Assembly: GCA_964020155.1 (NCBI GenBank)
Contig: OZ026566.1
Location: 144,001-208,000, forward strand
Direction of reading: 5' to 3'
DNA: 64,000 nt
Origin: Chondrilla cf. caribensis
Taxonomy: Eukaryota > Porifera > Demospongiae > Chondrillida > Chondrillidae
This document shows positions 1-13,801 of the stretch, in pieces (positions within the stretch are counted from its first letter, which is position 1; every line of letters starts with the position of its first letter). Both the position numbers and the translations under genes were made by a program. The notes below the pieces were generated by a model. It was not told the DNA's origin. It saw only the letters and a program-made list of their open reading frames with translations, and did not search any database.

Positions 1-2025
1 TCTGTTTCCTCATTGCGGTCAATTGGCTGACCCCTCTCTCCTTCCATTTCCTTGTACTGCTGGTATTCATCTTCGGTCAACACTGGGGAACATGTGATCC
101 TCGCTCGCTGGTGCTTCCCATACCCTGTGAACAATGGGTGCATACACAGCTGGGAGCTCTTCACCGTCAACACGTAGACACAAGGCTCCGGCTCTGCAAT
201 GCGCTCTAGTCCATCGCCGCTGAAACTACACGAAATCTGTACACACAACAAGTGACCAGTGAACAACCAACAAAAAATAGTAAATAAACAAGGGTCGAGT
301 AAACACATGACAAGTAACCAGTAATAAACAACAAACAACCTATAAACTTTCAAGATAACAGATTGCCAATGGAATGCGTATATTATAGGATTATGTACAT
401 ATACAGCACACACACATACATACAACATAATCATCATCACTTGTCTTTATAAGCCAAAATGGCCCTTAGCCCTCAGAATTTTTCTTCGATTAATGGTGAA
501 TTATCAAATGATAAATTGTAAATTTAAATCAATAGCAACTAAACAGGAGGTGACAACAGTGCAGATCTGAGTTTCATAGCATCATGTGTGTACTTTGCTG
601 AACACCAAATCAAGTTTCATTGGTGAATGGTGATATGGAAATAGATTTATCTGTTGATGATAGGCACTTAAAACATAATAGACATGCACACACAGCATAT
701 AACATGCAGGATGTCCTGACAGACTCACTTTAGCTGTCGCCCTCCGCGGCCTATTGGTGAGGTCACACTTTGACCCTTCAACGTAGTTCACCTCGTGAGC
801 CATGCCTTCATGCTTCTTCACATTTTCCATATCCACATCCGACCAATCAGATTCATTTTTATAAAATCCAATATCTATCACTTGACCCACGACTTGACCT
901 CCTATTGCATGTGATACGATATGGAAGTGAGGGTCATCCCCATTTCAAATTCATAAGAAAGTTTCAAATGGGATTCACCTTGAAGATGGTATTGCTGAAT
1001 GTGTCTTCCGTGACAATACTCGTAGGTCCACCAGTCCAAAGTCTGCAGAGAGGTTGGATAAGTCATGTCCTCCTCGCTCTGGTTCAAGGCTCAACTCACC
1101 TTCCGAAAACATGATTTTTTTAAAGGTTCCAGTAAGTCCTTCACATTTTGGACAGGTTGTTTCAGTGTGTTGTCGTCTTCTTCAGCGGACAAGGACGGCA
1201 GGGTACAGAGGTGCTTCTGTCCATGTTTGGAATACAGGGTCAATGGTGAGGGCTGGAGGAAAGAGGAGGACCAATGGTGAGGGGTGGAGGAAAGAGGAGG
1301 ACCAATGGTGAGGGGTGGAGGAAAGAGGAGGACCAATGGTGAGGGGTGGAGGAAAGAGGAGGACCAATGGTGAGGGGTGGAGGAAAGAGGTATAGGGTCA
1401 ATGGTGAGGGCTGGAGGAAAGAGGTACAAGGTCAAGAGGAAAGAGACAGTTGAATGTGTAATAAACGATATAATACTATTCTTACAAGCATAAACAATAA
1501 ATCAACTGACATGTAAAAGACATGAATCAAGTACAAAAATACTTCCCTCCGCCAGAGGACTACCAGACACACACCACACTGCCCCTCTCCACCAGAGGAC
1601 TACCGGACACACACCACACTGCCCCTCTCCACCAGAGGACTACCGGATACATACCACACTACCCCTCTCCACCATAGGACTACCGGACACACACCACACT
1701 GCCCCTCTCCACCAGAGGACTACCGGACACACACCACACTGCCCCTCTCCACCATAGGACTACCGGACACACACCACAGACGCTAGTCTACCTGTACAGT
1801 CCTGTCCGTTTCCTCTTCTAGTACAGGTCGTTCATTTATGATGATATCGAATACGTAATTAAATTCAATGTTCCAATCAAAATTTCCAAGGACATTTGGT
1901 GACACGACATATCCAGATCTATCGACACTCCCCTGATCCGACCCGCAAGGGAGAAGAAATTGAAGAAAGAGAAAATTCGCTAAGTAGCGCATGATGATGT
2001 TCATAATAGTGGATGACCTTTTCAC
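1..2025 (-). CDS. OS9: OS-9-like ER lectin (ERAD), 3' end outside window
   Basis: Five exons read on the minus strand: about 1792-2025, 1100-1252, 979-1042, 729-880 and 1-236, all with GT-AG borders and continuous frame; the frame is still open at the window edge, so the C terminus is missing. The first exon gives a hydrophobic signal peptide. Exon 2 carries the OS9-type LLEPL segment. Exon 3 carries WWTYEYCHGRHIQQYH, the hallmark start of the MRH (mannose-6-phosphate receptor homology) domain, and exon 4 has YVEGSKCDLTNRPR followed by CVYVLTV in exon 5, the glycan-binding R, E and Y strands. The order and spacing fit OS9 better than the two-MRH protein ERLEC1. OS9 binds trimmed mannose on misfolded glycoproteins in the ER lumen and hands them to the HRD1 ubiquitin ligase (family knowledge). 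It starts head-to-head with the UGP gene. The assignment is firm; exact borders of exon 2 are less so. Confidence 0.85.
1239..1432. repeat. 31-bp minisatellite in OS9 intron 1 / exon 2 border
   Basis: About six copies of a 31-bp unit whose core is ACCAATGGTGAGGGGTGGAG; the core recurs at 1271, 1302, 1333 and 1364. The array begins at the inferred acceptor of OS9 exon 2, so the acceptor is itself embedded in a repeat copy. Confidence 0.85.
1542..1779. repeat. 40-bp minisatellite in OS9 intron 1
   Basis: Six tandem copies of a 40-bp unit (core ACCAGAGGACTACCGGACAC) spaced exactly 40 bases (1551, 1591, 1631, 1671, 1711, 1751). It is intronic and has no coding role that I can see. Confidence 0.9.
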
Positions 2026-2299
2026 GTGGTCGACACGTGATAAATTGCCCTCGCTACTGCTCGTGATCTTGTGGAACTGACTTCACCCATCGTCTTCTCA
2101 GCACGCACCTTAAGCTTATCATGTCTATGGTGAGTTATTACATGTGATAAGAGGATGTATTTCATCATTCCCCGGGGCATTGCTGCCGTGGATATAAAAT
2201 GAGGTATCCCCTCCATTGTTCACTTAGTTAACATTTTATCTGATTGGTTCGTGGTTTCTTTGTCGTCTTAAATTCACTTGTATTCTTTGACTAGTTGCT
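2026..2299. promoter_or_regulatory. Head-to-head promoter region, OS9 / UGP
   Basis: Only 274 bases separate the start codons of two divergent genes, so both promoters must lie here or in the first exons. No TATA box or initiator could be assigned with confidence; the call rests on gene arrangement alone. Confidence 0.5.
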
Positions 2300-5343
<3,044 letters not shown>

Positions 5344-6313
5344 CACGACATAAGATTCACTTTGTATCTCAGTGTGTACATTATCATTAATTTATACATA
5401 GCCATCCGGACAAATTGCTACCATATTATACCTGTCCATAGGCGATATTTTGGCGAATCAGTAATGTATGCGTGATATAGGGCCGCCATGTTTTTTTCGT
5501 GTCATCCCTAGAGTGCTATTGCACTATGATACATTTCTGTGTAGGCATTGCACAACCATGGGGAGAGTTGCTGTTCTCCCATACATGCACTGTGGTGTGC
5601 TTCGTAGCTGGTTGACGGGGGTTGGCTGGTACAGAGCTCAAATAACCTGAGACCTTCTAAAATTTCTCCCACACTTGATAACATTCACCTTAACCCAAGT
5701 CGGATCAGGTCCACAGTTAGCATAGTTCGAATTCCGGGATGTGAAGGTAGATATAATACCATTGTATATACTAGTTGTGAACAAAGTTCAGAACCTCGCA
5801 AATAGATCTTGCATATCAAGATCTACGATATGACGTAGTTCAGTGACATCATCTAAAAATGTCTTCCAAAATGGACGTCATGATGGCCGACCATTTGGTG
5901 TCCCGAACGACGGATTGGCGAACCCTGCTCTTCGGCGATGGAAATCGAAAAATCGTTGTGCAAAAAAGTTGACAATTGTTATTCGAATTGTCTTAAGGTA
6001 CTTGGTAGTGATGTAGTCCGAAATTTGTCGACAGGAGGAATCGAAAAGTAAGTGCTCTTTTAACGGATCTTGTGTGAACCACAGGCAACCTTTGTCCAAG
6101 TTTGCCATTTCAACATATGCTGCGACCGTGCCCCATTACCATCGGTGGGACGACTTAGTGCTGATCGATTCGTTCGACGAACGATTTGCGTTCAAAGAAA
6201 CCAAAAAGTGACCTAAATCCAACAATATTGGCGGCCACCGCAATTAAGAGCGTGGGCTGCTCGATCGGACTCCCCTAACGAACGGAAACAATTACCTCGC
6301 TAACGCTCGGTAA
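5344..6313. other. UGP 3' flank and unclassified sequence
   Basis: The first few hundred bases are presumably UGP 3' UTR. From roughly 5700 the texture changes to CG-containing sequence with many TCG/CGA words, similar to the repeat units that follow. A 76-residue minus-strand open frame at 5878-6108 resembles nothing I know. No gene is called. Confidence 0.4.
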
Positions 6314-6665
6314 CTAGTTCAGACAGAGTCTGAAGGGGCTCGCCTAAGCTCGCCCTGTTAGCAGGAGTCAGCCTAAATGCACAGTAGCTGGCATTGAAAA
6401 CGTACACACAGGCACTGACTGATGTCTGCAGCATGCTATATTCAGGCGATTATGGAAAATTAATGCCAGCATATCCATAAGTGCCTGATATAAGGTGGCT
6501 AAGTACATGCAGTGTGCTGGGTTCTGCTGCTGTGCAGTAGTTGCAGTAGTAAGAACATGTTTATTCCATGTTGCAGCACAGAAATGTCTGTGTTGTATTA
6601 AAGGATGATAATGATTTTATAGATGTATTACACAGCATCAAAATGAGTCAATGCGTAAATATAAA

Positions 6666-6713
6666 ACCCTACCCCTACCCTAACCCTAACCCTACCCTAA
6701 CTCTACCTTAACT
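6666..6713. repeat. Interstitial telomere-like (CCCTAA) tract 1
   Basis: Degenerate CCCTAA/CCCTAC array preceded by the repeated flank GAGTCAATGCGTAAATATAA. CCCTAA is the complement of the animal telomere repeat TTAGGG. Sister tracts with the same flank lie near 7166, 8437, 8909 and 10206. Confidence 0.75.
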
Positions 6714-7165
6714 TACTCCCTACTCCAAACGTATTAGCTATAGGAAGAAATACCAAATGTTGATAAGTGTGTACATCAAAATGCATTGATGTCATCCCAT
6801 TGTGTTCTGTATACCATGCATTACTGTAGCACAAGTTGAATATGTATGCACAAATTTCAATAGTCATCTACAGCTTGCCCCATTCAGGTGCATATGTCAG
6901 CATCTGCACATAGTGTCTGTCCTATTTAGCAGCAGATGTGCCTAAATTGAAGTGCAGGAACAATAGCAGCTGATGTAGCTATGCGTTTTGACAACAGCTA
7001 AGTACATGCATTGTGCTGGGTTCTGCTGCTGTGCAGTAGTTGCAGTAGTAACAACATGTTTTGTCCCATGTTACAGCACAGAAATGTCTGTGTTGTATTG
7101 AAGGATGATAATGATTTTATAGATGTATTACACAGCATCAAAATGAGTCAATGCGTAAATATAAA

Positions 7166-7213
7166 ACCCTACCCCTACCCTAACCCTAACCCTACCCTAA
7201 CTCTACCTTAACT
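7166..7213. repeat. Interstitial telomere-like tract 2
   Basis: Essentially the same sequence as the tract near 6666, including both flanks, as expected from an internal duplication of the subunit inside repeat unit A. Confidence 0.75.
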
Positions 7214-7672
7214 TACTCCCTACTCCAAACGTATTAGCTATAGGAAGAAATACCAAATGTTGATAAGTGTGTACATCAAAATGCATTCAGATGTCATCCC
7301 ATTGTGTTAGACAGCTACAGCTTGTCCCATTCAGGTGCACATGTCAGCATCTGCACATAGTGTCTGTCCCAGCAGATGCGCCTAAGTTGAAGTACAGGAA
7401 CAATAGCAGTTGATGTATGCGTTTCGACAACGTTACTTCGCGTTTCTATGTGTGAGACCATACGGCAATCATGTATTTCGAGATTCCTTGTTCCACATGA
7501 GAATCATTCATACAGAAAAGGTTCAAAAGCATTGATATGTGGTCTAAAGAACCACCTAACAGTTTTAGAATGGTCAAAACAACGAGAGATCGATGTTTTA
7601 ACACGTAAGATATAACGCCCGACTCGCCGAAGTAGGACCCTACTCCCCCGGTCGTTTCCTGCCTTTCAGAAG

Positions 7673-7963
7673 ATGTCCCGAGTGTCCCCGCGTCTTTCTA
7701 CTTCCAGAAGAATGTTTCATGTGTCTGTCGAACCGTTCGAAGGGGATCAATTCGGCCAGTACCAGAATTGGCAGTCGATCAAAATGGCACGGCGTTCAAA
7801 AGAAAGAATCGTCAACGTGTTCGAAAAATCGCCTCGATCTTGTCGAAAAGGACATCCACGTCTTTCTCCAGACGTGCCGGACGTCATGAAAAGAGTTTCC
7901 GTCCTTCAGAGGGTCGCACGATCGCGCCAGACGTCGAAAACGTTGACCAAATTGTTGGCCTAA
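7673..7963 (+). other. 96-codon basic open frame in repeat unit A
   Basis: Starts MSRVSPRLSTSRRMF and is very rich in Arg, Lys and Ser. The same frame is intact at 10701-10991 and broken by one TAG at 9469-9759. Comparing the two intact copies by eye shows no indel but more amino-acid-changing than silent differences, which argues against strong protein selection. The opposite strand is also largely open here. No family recognised; probably not a gene. Confidence 0.2.
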
Positions 7964-7970
7964 ATATAGA

Positions 7971-8014
<44 letters not shown>

Positions 8015-8436
8015 ACACCGGAAGCGTAGGCGGGCAGGCGGCCGACTCGCAAGAGAGGGGCTCGCTTAGGCTCGCCCCAAATATGTATTCATACGCGTAA
8101 CTGTAACAGTGAATTTATACTAGTTCAGACAGAGTCTGAAGGGGCTCGCCTAAGCTCGCCCTGTTAGCAGGGGTCAGCATAGACGTGCAGTAGCTGGCAT
8201 TGAAACGTACACACAGGCACTGACTGATGTCTGCAGCATGCTTTATTCAGGCGATTATGGAAATGCCAGCATATCCATAAGTGCTTGACAGGGGTCTGCT
8301 GCTGAGCAGTAGTTGCAGCAGTAACAGCATGTTTATTCCATGTTGTAGCACAGAAATGTCTGATGTTGCATTGAATGATGATAATGATTTTATAGATGTA
8401 TTACACAGCATCAAAATGAGTCAATACGTAAATATA

Positions 8437-8486
8437 AAACCCTACCCCTACCCTAACCCTAACCCAACCCTAACCCTACCTTAACT
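8437..8486. repeat. Interstitial telomere-like tract 3
   Basis: Degenerate CCCTAA array in repeat unit B, with the flank AATACGTAAATATAAAACCC. Confidence 0.7.
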
Positions 8487-8908
8487 TACTCCCTACTCCA
8501 AACGAATTATAGGAAGTAATACCAAATGTTAATAAGTATGTCTGCAGCATGCTCTAGCTATTCAGGCGATTATGGAAATGCCAGCATATCCATAAGTGCT
8601 TGATAGGGTGGCTAAGTGCATTCAGTGCTGGGTTCTGCTGCTGTGCAGTAACGTACACACAGGCACTGACTGATGTCTGCAGTATGCTCAATTCAGGCGA
8701 TTATGGAAATGCCAGCAGATCCATAAGTGCTTGATAGGGTGGCTAAGTGTATGCAGTGTGCTGGGTTCTGCTGCTGAGCAGTAGTTGCAGTGATAACAAT
8801 AGGCTCATCCCATGTTGCAGCACAGAAATGTATCTGTTGTATTCAAGGATGATAATGATCTTATAAATGTAGTACACCGCATCAAAATGAGTCAATACGT
8901 AAATATAA

Positions 8909-8957
8909 AACCCTACCCCTACCCTAACCCTAACCCTACCCTAACCCAACCTTAACG
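8909..8957. repeat. Interstitial telomere-like tract 4
   Basis: Second CCCTAA-type array of repeat unit B, same flank as the other tracts. Confidence 0.7.
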
Positions 8958-10205
8958 TACTCCCTACTCCAAACGTATTATAGAAAGAAATCCCAAATGT
9001 TAATAAGTGTGTACATCAAAATGTATTGATGTCATCCCATTGTGTTCTGTATACCATGCATTACTGTAGCACAAGTTGATATACACAAATTTCAATAGAC
9101 AGCTACAGCTTGCCCCACTCAGGTGCATATGTCAGCATCTGCACATAGCGTCTGTCCCATTTAGCAGCAGATGTGCCCAAGTTGAAGTTCAGGAACAATA
9201 GCAATTGATGTGTGCGTTTCGACAACGTTACTTTGCGTTTCTATGTGTGAGGCCATACGCCTTAACATGTATTTCAAGATTCCTTGTTCCACAAGAGAAT
9301 CATTCAGACAAAAAAGGTTCAAAAGCATGAATATGTTGTCTAACGAACCATGTAACAGTTTTAGAATGGTCAAAACAAGGAGAAATAGATGTTTTAACAC
9401 GTAAGATATAACGCCCGACTCGCCGAAGAAGGACCCTGGTCCCCCGGTCGTTCCCTGCCTTTCAAAAGATGTCCCGAGTGTTCCCGCGTCTTTCTAGTTC
9501 TAGAAGAATGTTTCTTGTGTTTGTCGAACGGTTCGAAGGGGATCAATCTCGCCAGTACCAGAACTGGTAGTCGATCAAAATGGCACGGCGTCCCAAAGAA
9601 AGAACCGTCAGCGTGTTTGAAAATTCGCCTCGATCGTCTCGAAAAGGGCATCCTCGTCTTTCTCCGGTCGTCCCTGACGTCTCGAAAAGAGTTTCCGTCC
9701 TCAAAAGAGTCGCACGATCGCGCCAGACGTCGAAAACGTTGGCCAAATTGTTGGCCTAAATATAGGAAACAAACAAATATATATATCCACACCGGAAGCG
9801 TAGGCGGGCAGGCGGCCGACTCGCAAGAGAGGGGCTCGCTTAGGCTCGCCCCAATTACTAGTTCAGACAGAGTCTGAAGGGGCTCGCCTAAGCTCGCCCT
9901 GTTAGCAGGGGTCAGCATAGATGCGCAGTAGCTGGCATTGAAAACGCACACCTAGGCACTGACTGATGTCTGCAGCATGCATGCTCTATTCAGGCGATTA
10001 TGGAAATGCCAGCACATCCATAAGTGCCTGGTAGGGTGGCTAAGTACATGCAGTGTGCTGGGTTCTGCTGCTGTGCAGTAGTTGCAGTAGTGACAACATG
10101 TTTATTCCATGTTGCAGCACAGAGATGTCTGTGTTGTATTGAAGGATGATAATGATTTTATAGATGTATTACACAGCATCAAAATGAGTCAATGCGTAAA
10201 TATAA

Positions 10206-10253
10206 AACCCTAACCCTACCCTAACCCTAACCCCATCCTAACTCTACCTTAAC
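10206..10253. repeat. Interstitial telomere-like tract 5
   Basis: CCCTAA-type array of repeat unit C, same flank as the other tracts. Confidence 0.7.
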
Positions 10254-10700
10254 TTACTCCCTACTCCAAAAGTACTACACTGTATAGGAAGAAATATCAA
10301 AATGCATTGATGTCATCTCATTGTGTTAGACAGCTACAGCTTGCCCCATTCAGGTGCATATGTCAGCATGTGCACATAGGGTCTGTCCCATTTAGCAGCA
10401 GATGTGCCCAAGTAGGAGTACAGGAACAATAACAGTTGATGTATGCGTGTCGACAACGTTACTTCGCGTTTCTATGTGTGAGACCATACGGCATTAACAT
10501 GTATTTCGAGATTCCTTGTTCCACAAGAGAATCGTTCAGACACAAAAGGTTCAAAAGCATTGATATGTGGTCTAAATAACCACCTAACAGTTTTAGAATG
10601 GTCAAAACAACGAGAGATCGATGTTTTAACACGTAAGATATAACGCCCGACTCGCCGAAGAAGGACCCTGGTCCCCCCGTCGTTTCCTGCCGTTCAGAAG

Positions 10701-10991
10701 ATGTCCCGAGTGTTCCCGCGTCTTTCTACTTCCAGAAGAATGTTTCTTGTGTTTGTCGAACGGTTCGAAGGTGATCAATTCGGCCAGTACCAGAATTGGC
10801 AGTCGATCAAAATGGCACGGCGTCCCAGAGAAAGAATCGTCAACGTGTTTGAAAAATCGCCTCGATCGTCTCGAAAAGGGCATCCACGTCTTTCTCCAGA
10901 TGTACCGGACGTCATGAAAAGAGTTTCCGTCCTTCAGAGGGTCAGACGATCGCGCCAGACGTCGAAAAAGTTGGCCAAATTGTTGGCCTAA
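10701..10991 (+). other. 96-codon basic open frame in repeat unit C
   Basis: Second intact copy of the basic frame of unit A, same start and stop positions relative to the unit. Product would be Arg/Lys/Ser-rich with no signal peptide. Function unknown, coding status doubtful. Confidence 0.2.
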
Positions 10992-10998
10992 ATATAGA

Positions 10999-11030
<32 letters not shown>

Positions 11031-11319
11031 CCACACCGGAAGCGTAGGCGGGCAGGCGGCCGACTCGCAAGAGAGGGGCTCGCTTAGGCTCGCCCCAATA
11101 ATTTATATTGCGCGAAAAGATGGCCGATTTCAAGACGTCGAGAATTAGAATTTGGGCTAGAATTCGAGCGCAACGGCTTCGACGAAGGTTATGTCTTCAG
11201 CGAAGGTTCTTCTAAACCTATTAGAGCCGATCAAGTAATTCCAGTGCCTGGGGCGGCCTATTTTTCGAATTGAATATTTAGGGCAACTTTAAATAGCGCA
11301 GATAATAACAATAAAATAG

Positions 11320-11615
11320 ATAGGTCACGGTGGCGGGGTGGTCAGGTGACACGACTCTAGGCTCCAGGTCGCGGGTTCGAATCCTCCAAAGGACGGTTTT
11401 TTTCTCTGAAAAAAAAGAGCTCACTTCCTGGTGGTCAGTTGCAATACTCTCTACAAAGAATCGTAGGGGGGAGCTTTGGGACTCGCGGCTGACCTCCCAG
11501 CTAGAATAGTGTCTTCTGCATTCGTGGAATGACGCAAGTACACAGTCTCTGTGGAAAGTCCCTGTAAAGCTCTTCATATATAGGTGTCTTCGACCCTGAG
11601 TGGGTGACCTTTTTA
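11320..11615 (+). mobile_element. tRNA-derived SINE candidate
   Basis: Contains a perfect pol III B box (GGTTCGAATCC, 11374-11384) and a plausible A box (TGGCGGGGTGGTCAGGTG) about 40 bases upstream, followed by a T-rich stretch and a non-tRNA body ending near TTCGACCCTGAGTGGGTGAC. The anticodon region does not fold into a convincing tRNA, so a SINE is more likely than a functional tRNA gene. Only one copy lies in this window. Confidence 0.45.
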
Positions 11616-11838
11616 TTTTCTTGTTCTGATATTGGTTTAATCTAATTAATAATTTGTTGTTTGTTTTGTAACTATATCACGATAATGTGTATAGCGTGTA
11701 CGTGGCTGGGCTGCCTATGGCGTGTGTGGTAATAACTCGTGAGCACTTGTGTAACCATGTCTACTCATAATTTGGGTTGAATTAAAAAGAGAGCACAATA
11801 GTTACAACAATAGTGATGTTGAGTTCACAGTATCATTG

Positions 11839-12352
11839 CTAGCGGAGGTATTGGGCCACAAAGAGGGAAGCCAGTTTGAAAACGCCTTGTTCTGGAGTAT
11901 CCGAGAAGCTAGAGACAGTTTTGGAAGATCCAGAATCATCCAGACTCTGCCCCCTGTGAGGGGAGGGTGTAAACATCCAGGGGGAGTGGCCACCCTTCTG
12001 GGAGAAATGCCGTCCAATCTCTGATAGGAAGGTCTCCTTGAAGAGGAGAGGTTAAGAAACACGTCAACACAAAACAGAACAAGCATTGCACGATACACAA
12101 TGCTGTCCACACACACCAGGTATACACCAGATACTAGCACATGCAGTCCACATATACCAGGTACTAACACATACAGTCCACATATACCAGATACTAACAC
12201 ACACAGTGTAGACAGTTCAACTAACCAGCTCACTGGCTAGTTCCTGCTTCAGCAATTCCTTATCGCCATCATCCAGGTTGGGATGCGACAGATAGCAAAG
12301 TGCTTGACTGATCAGCACCATCACTACACGTTCCAACAGCGACAGAAGAAAC
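11839..12352 (-). pseudogene. Orphan 3'-terminal exons, possibly Nup188-like
   Basis: Two exons join in frame: 12226-12352 (LLSLLERVVMVLISQALCYL then SHPNLDDGDKELLKQELASE) and 11839-12036, ending in TAG after VFKLASLFVAQYLR. Borders are good GT-AG sites and the peptide is helical and well formed. It reminds me of the C terminus of the nuclear pore scaffold protein Nup188, but I could not check this. Upstream there is only 112 bases before the start of the NOVA-like gene on the other strand, and I find no preceding exon there or in the first NOVA intron. It is either a truncated gene copy or the end of a transcript whose 5' part lies elsewhere. Confidence 0.45.
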
Positions 12353-12464
12353 CTGTACAATGGCACACAAGTGTGTGCAGGTCACAGGGTCACAGACTGG
12401 CCATATGCACCAGGCCTAACAGCGGTTAGGGCGTGGTGCTGGTCACGTGTCCTGTAATGACAAA

Positions 12465-13801
12465 ATGGATTCTGACAGAAAGCGACCACGTGTTTCAGAT
12501 GATCACTCCTCGACGAAGCGTCGTATCCCCGACCCAGGTCATTATGCCGTCCTCTTGCTTACATGTAGTGTCGTGTCGAGGGCAGTTCGGACAATCCCCA
12601 CTGGTGGATAAGACTGTTTAGTCCGATGCTACTAAGGGATACTTCACTAGTATTTGCCTGGCTTGGTTAAGTATCTCTGCCACCTACATACAGTGGCATA
12701 CTGTCCCCGTGTAGACGTGTGTGTTGTGTTCTTTATTGTACAGAAAGCAGTGGAAACTACATGAAATGCTTAATACCAAACCACGTAGCCGGGATGATTA
12801 TCGGCAAGGATGGCCAGAATATCCAAAAGCTGATGGATGACATGGGTGTCACTGTGCGTGTGTCGTCTCCAAAGTCCTTCTTCCCTGGGACTCAGATGCG
12901 AGTGGTCTCTGCCATGGGTCACCTGGCCAATATACATGCATTTATCAGGTGGTTGGTGGGGAAGCTCGCAGAGACCAACGCAGAGGGAGGCAGTGACGTT
13001 GCCCTTCAGTTTAAGGTACTTGTATCTCATTACGGGTCAGGTGTCATTATTGGGAAGGGTGGAGCCACGATTAAAGAAATCCAAGCCGATACTGGAGCAA
13101 CAATGAGTATTTCTCAGAAGGACCAGTCGTTTGGTGTCCCAGAGCGTATTCTGACCATCATTGGGTCGCAGGACAGTGTGTCCAGTGCAGCAGAGGAAGC
13201 CATCAACAAAGCTCAGAACGAGGAAGACACACTGGCTCTTCAGAATATGTTGAACTACGGTAGCACTCAGCAGTCCTCGCATAGTTCTGGGAACCACCCC
13301 CAAGCCCTGGAAATCGCTGCCATGTACCGACAAGCCGTGCAGTCCGGGACCTCCAATCCGTTTACTTCCTTTGGGAGTGTTTCTGGGGGAATCCCAGGGA
13401 GTTCCGATGGTCTGGTTGACATGACTGCACCTGGGGCTACGCGATGCACCATTGAAATATCAGTCCCTGATTATCTCTGCTCGGTCACAATGGACAACAA
13501 CAGTCAGCTCATTGCGGAAATCCAGAGCATGAGTGGGTGTTCTGTGAGAGTGTCATCCAAAGGTGACTTTATTCCTGGAAGCTTCAATCGGATGGTCACC
13601 ATTCGTGGGACCTACGGAGGTACACACACTGCATATTACCTTTTGATGCAGAAGTTGGGTCAAGGCAACCAGGAGGTACCGTTCATGACCGGAATGACCC
13701 CCCAAACCATGCCCCCCGTCAGCCAGGCGCAGATGATGCAGCAGCTCCAGGGTTACTACTCACAGATAGGCTCCACCCACACCCAATCCTCTCTCAGTTA
13801 A
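12465..13801 (+). CDS. NOVA-like RNA-binding protein with three KH domains
   Basis: Two exons, 12465-12537 and 12744-13801, joined in frame to 376 residues. The N terminus MDSDRKRPRV...STKRR resembles the basic NOVA start. KH1 (about residues 28-100) has loop IIGKDGQN; KH2 (about 112-185) has loop IIGKGGAT. A low-complexity linker leads to KH3 (about residues 255-325), which aligns with NOVA KH3 (GDFIPGSFNRMVTIRGT) but lacks the GXXG loop, showing MDNNSQ instead. The tail is Q/M/P-rich. NOVA proteins bind YCAY clusters in pre-mRNA and steer alternative splicing in the nucleus (family knowledge). It could also be called a PCBP/NOVA-group protein. The ATG of exon 1 is supported by frame and by the NOVA-like N terminus. 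Confidence 0.8.

Larger units (their letters stand above)
6314..8078. repeat. Tandem repeat unit A of an unknown 1.2-1.8 kb element
   Basis: The unit starts with CTAGTTCAGACAGAGTCTGA and GGGGCTCGCCTAAGCTCGCC, and ends with GGCGGGCAGGCGGCCGACTC followed by GGGGCTCGCTTAGGCTCGCC. Both ends therefore carry a related GCTCGC-TAAG/TTAGG-CTCGCC motif in direct orientation. Inside: two partly duplicated subunits with a telomere-like tract (near 6666 and 7166), a 96-codon open frame (7673-7963) and a (TA)n run (about 7977-8012). No transposase or reverse transcriptase is seen. It may be a non-autonomous element or a complex satellite. Confidence 0.75.
8120..9852. repeat. Tandem repeat unit B
   Basis: Same start and end motifs and the same order of internal parts as unit A, with extra internal duplications of the subunit containing AGGCGATTATGGAAATGCCA. 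Telomere-like tracts lie near 8437 and 8909. The 96-codon frame is present at 9469-9759 but interrupted by a TAG. Confidence 0.75.
9858..11096. repeat. Tandem repeat unit C
   Basis: Shortest copy (about 1.24 kb) with the same termini, one telomere-like tract near 10206, an intact 96-codon frame (10701-10991) and a (TA)n run (about 11007-11030). Only five bases separate it from unit B, so B and C are directly joined. Confidence 0.75.

Noticed and set aside
1091..1435. Pro/Ser/His-rich N-terminal extension of the OS9 exon 2 frame
   Set aside because: It reads through the 31-bp minisatellite upstream of a good acceptor; OS9 similarity begins only after the repeat.
9394..9951. 185-residue minus-strand frame in repeat unit B (also 10626-11036)
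   Set aside because: Antisense to the basic frame and spans the unit terminus and TA repeat; no similarity recognised and sequence is repeat-derived.
11320..11400. Functional tRNA gene
   Set aside because: B box is perfect but acceptor and anticodon stems do not pair well; a SINE head fits better.
12719..12743. Start of the NOVA-like frame at 12719
   Set aside because: The upstream exon 12465-12537 splices in frame and gives a NOVA-like N terminus; 12719 lies in the intron.
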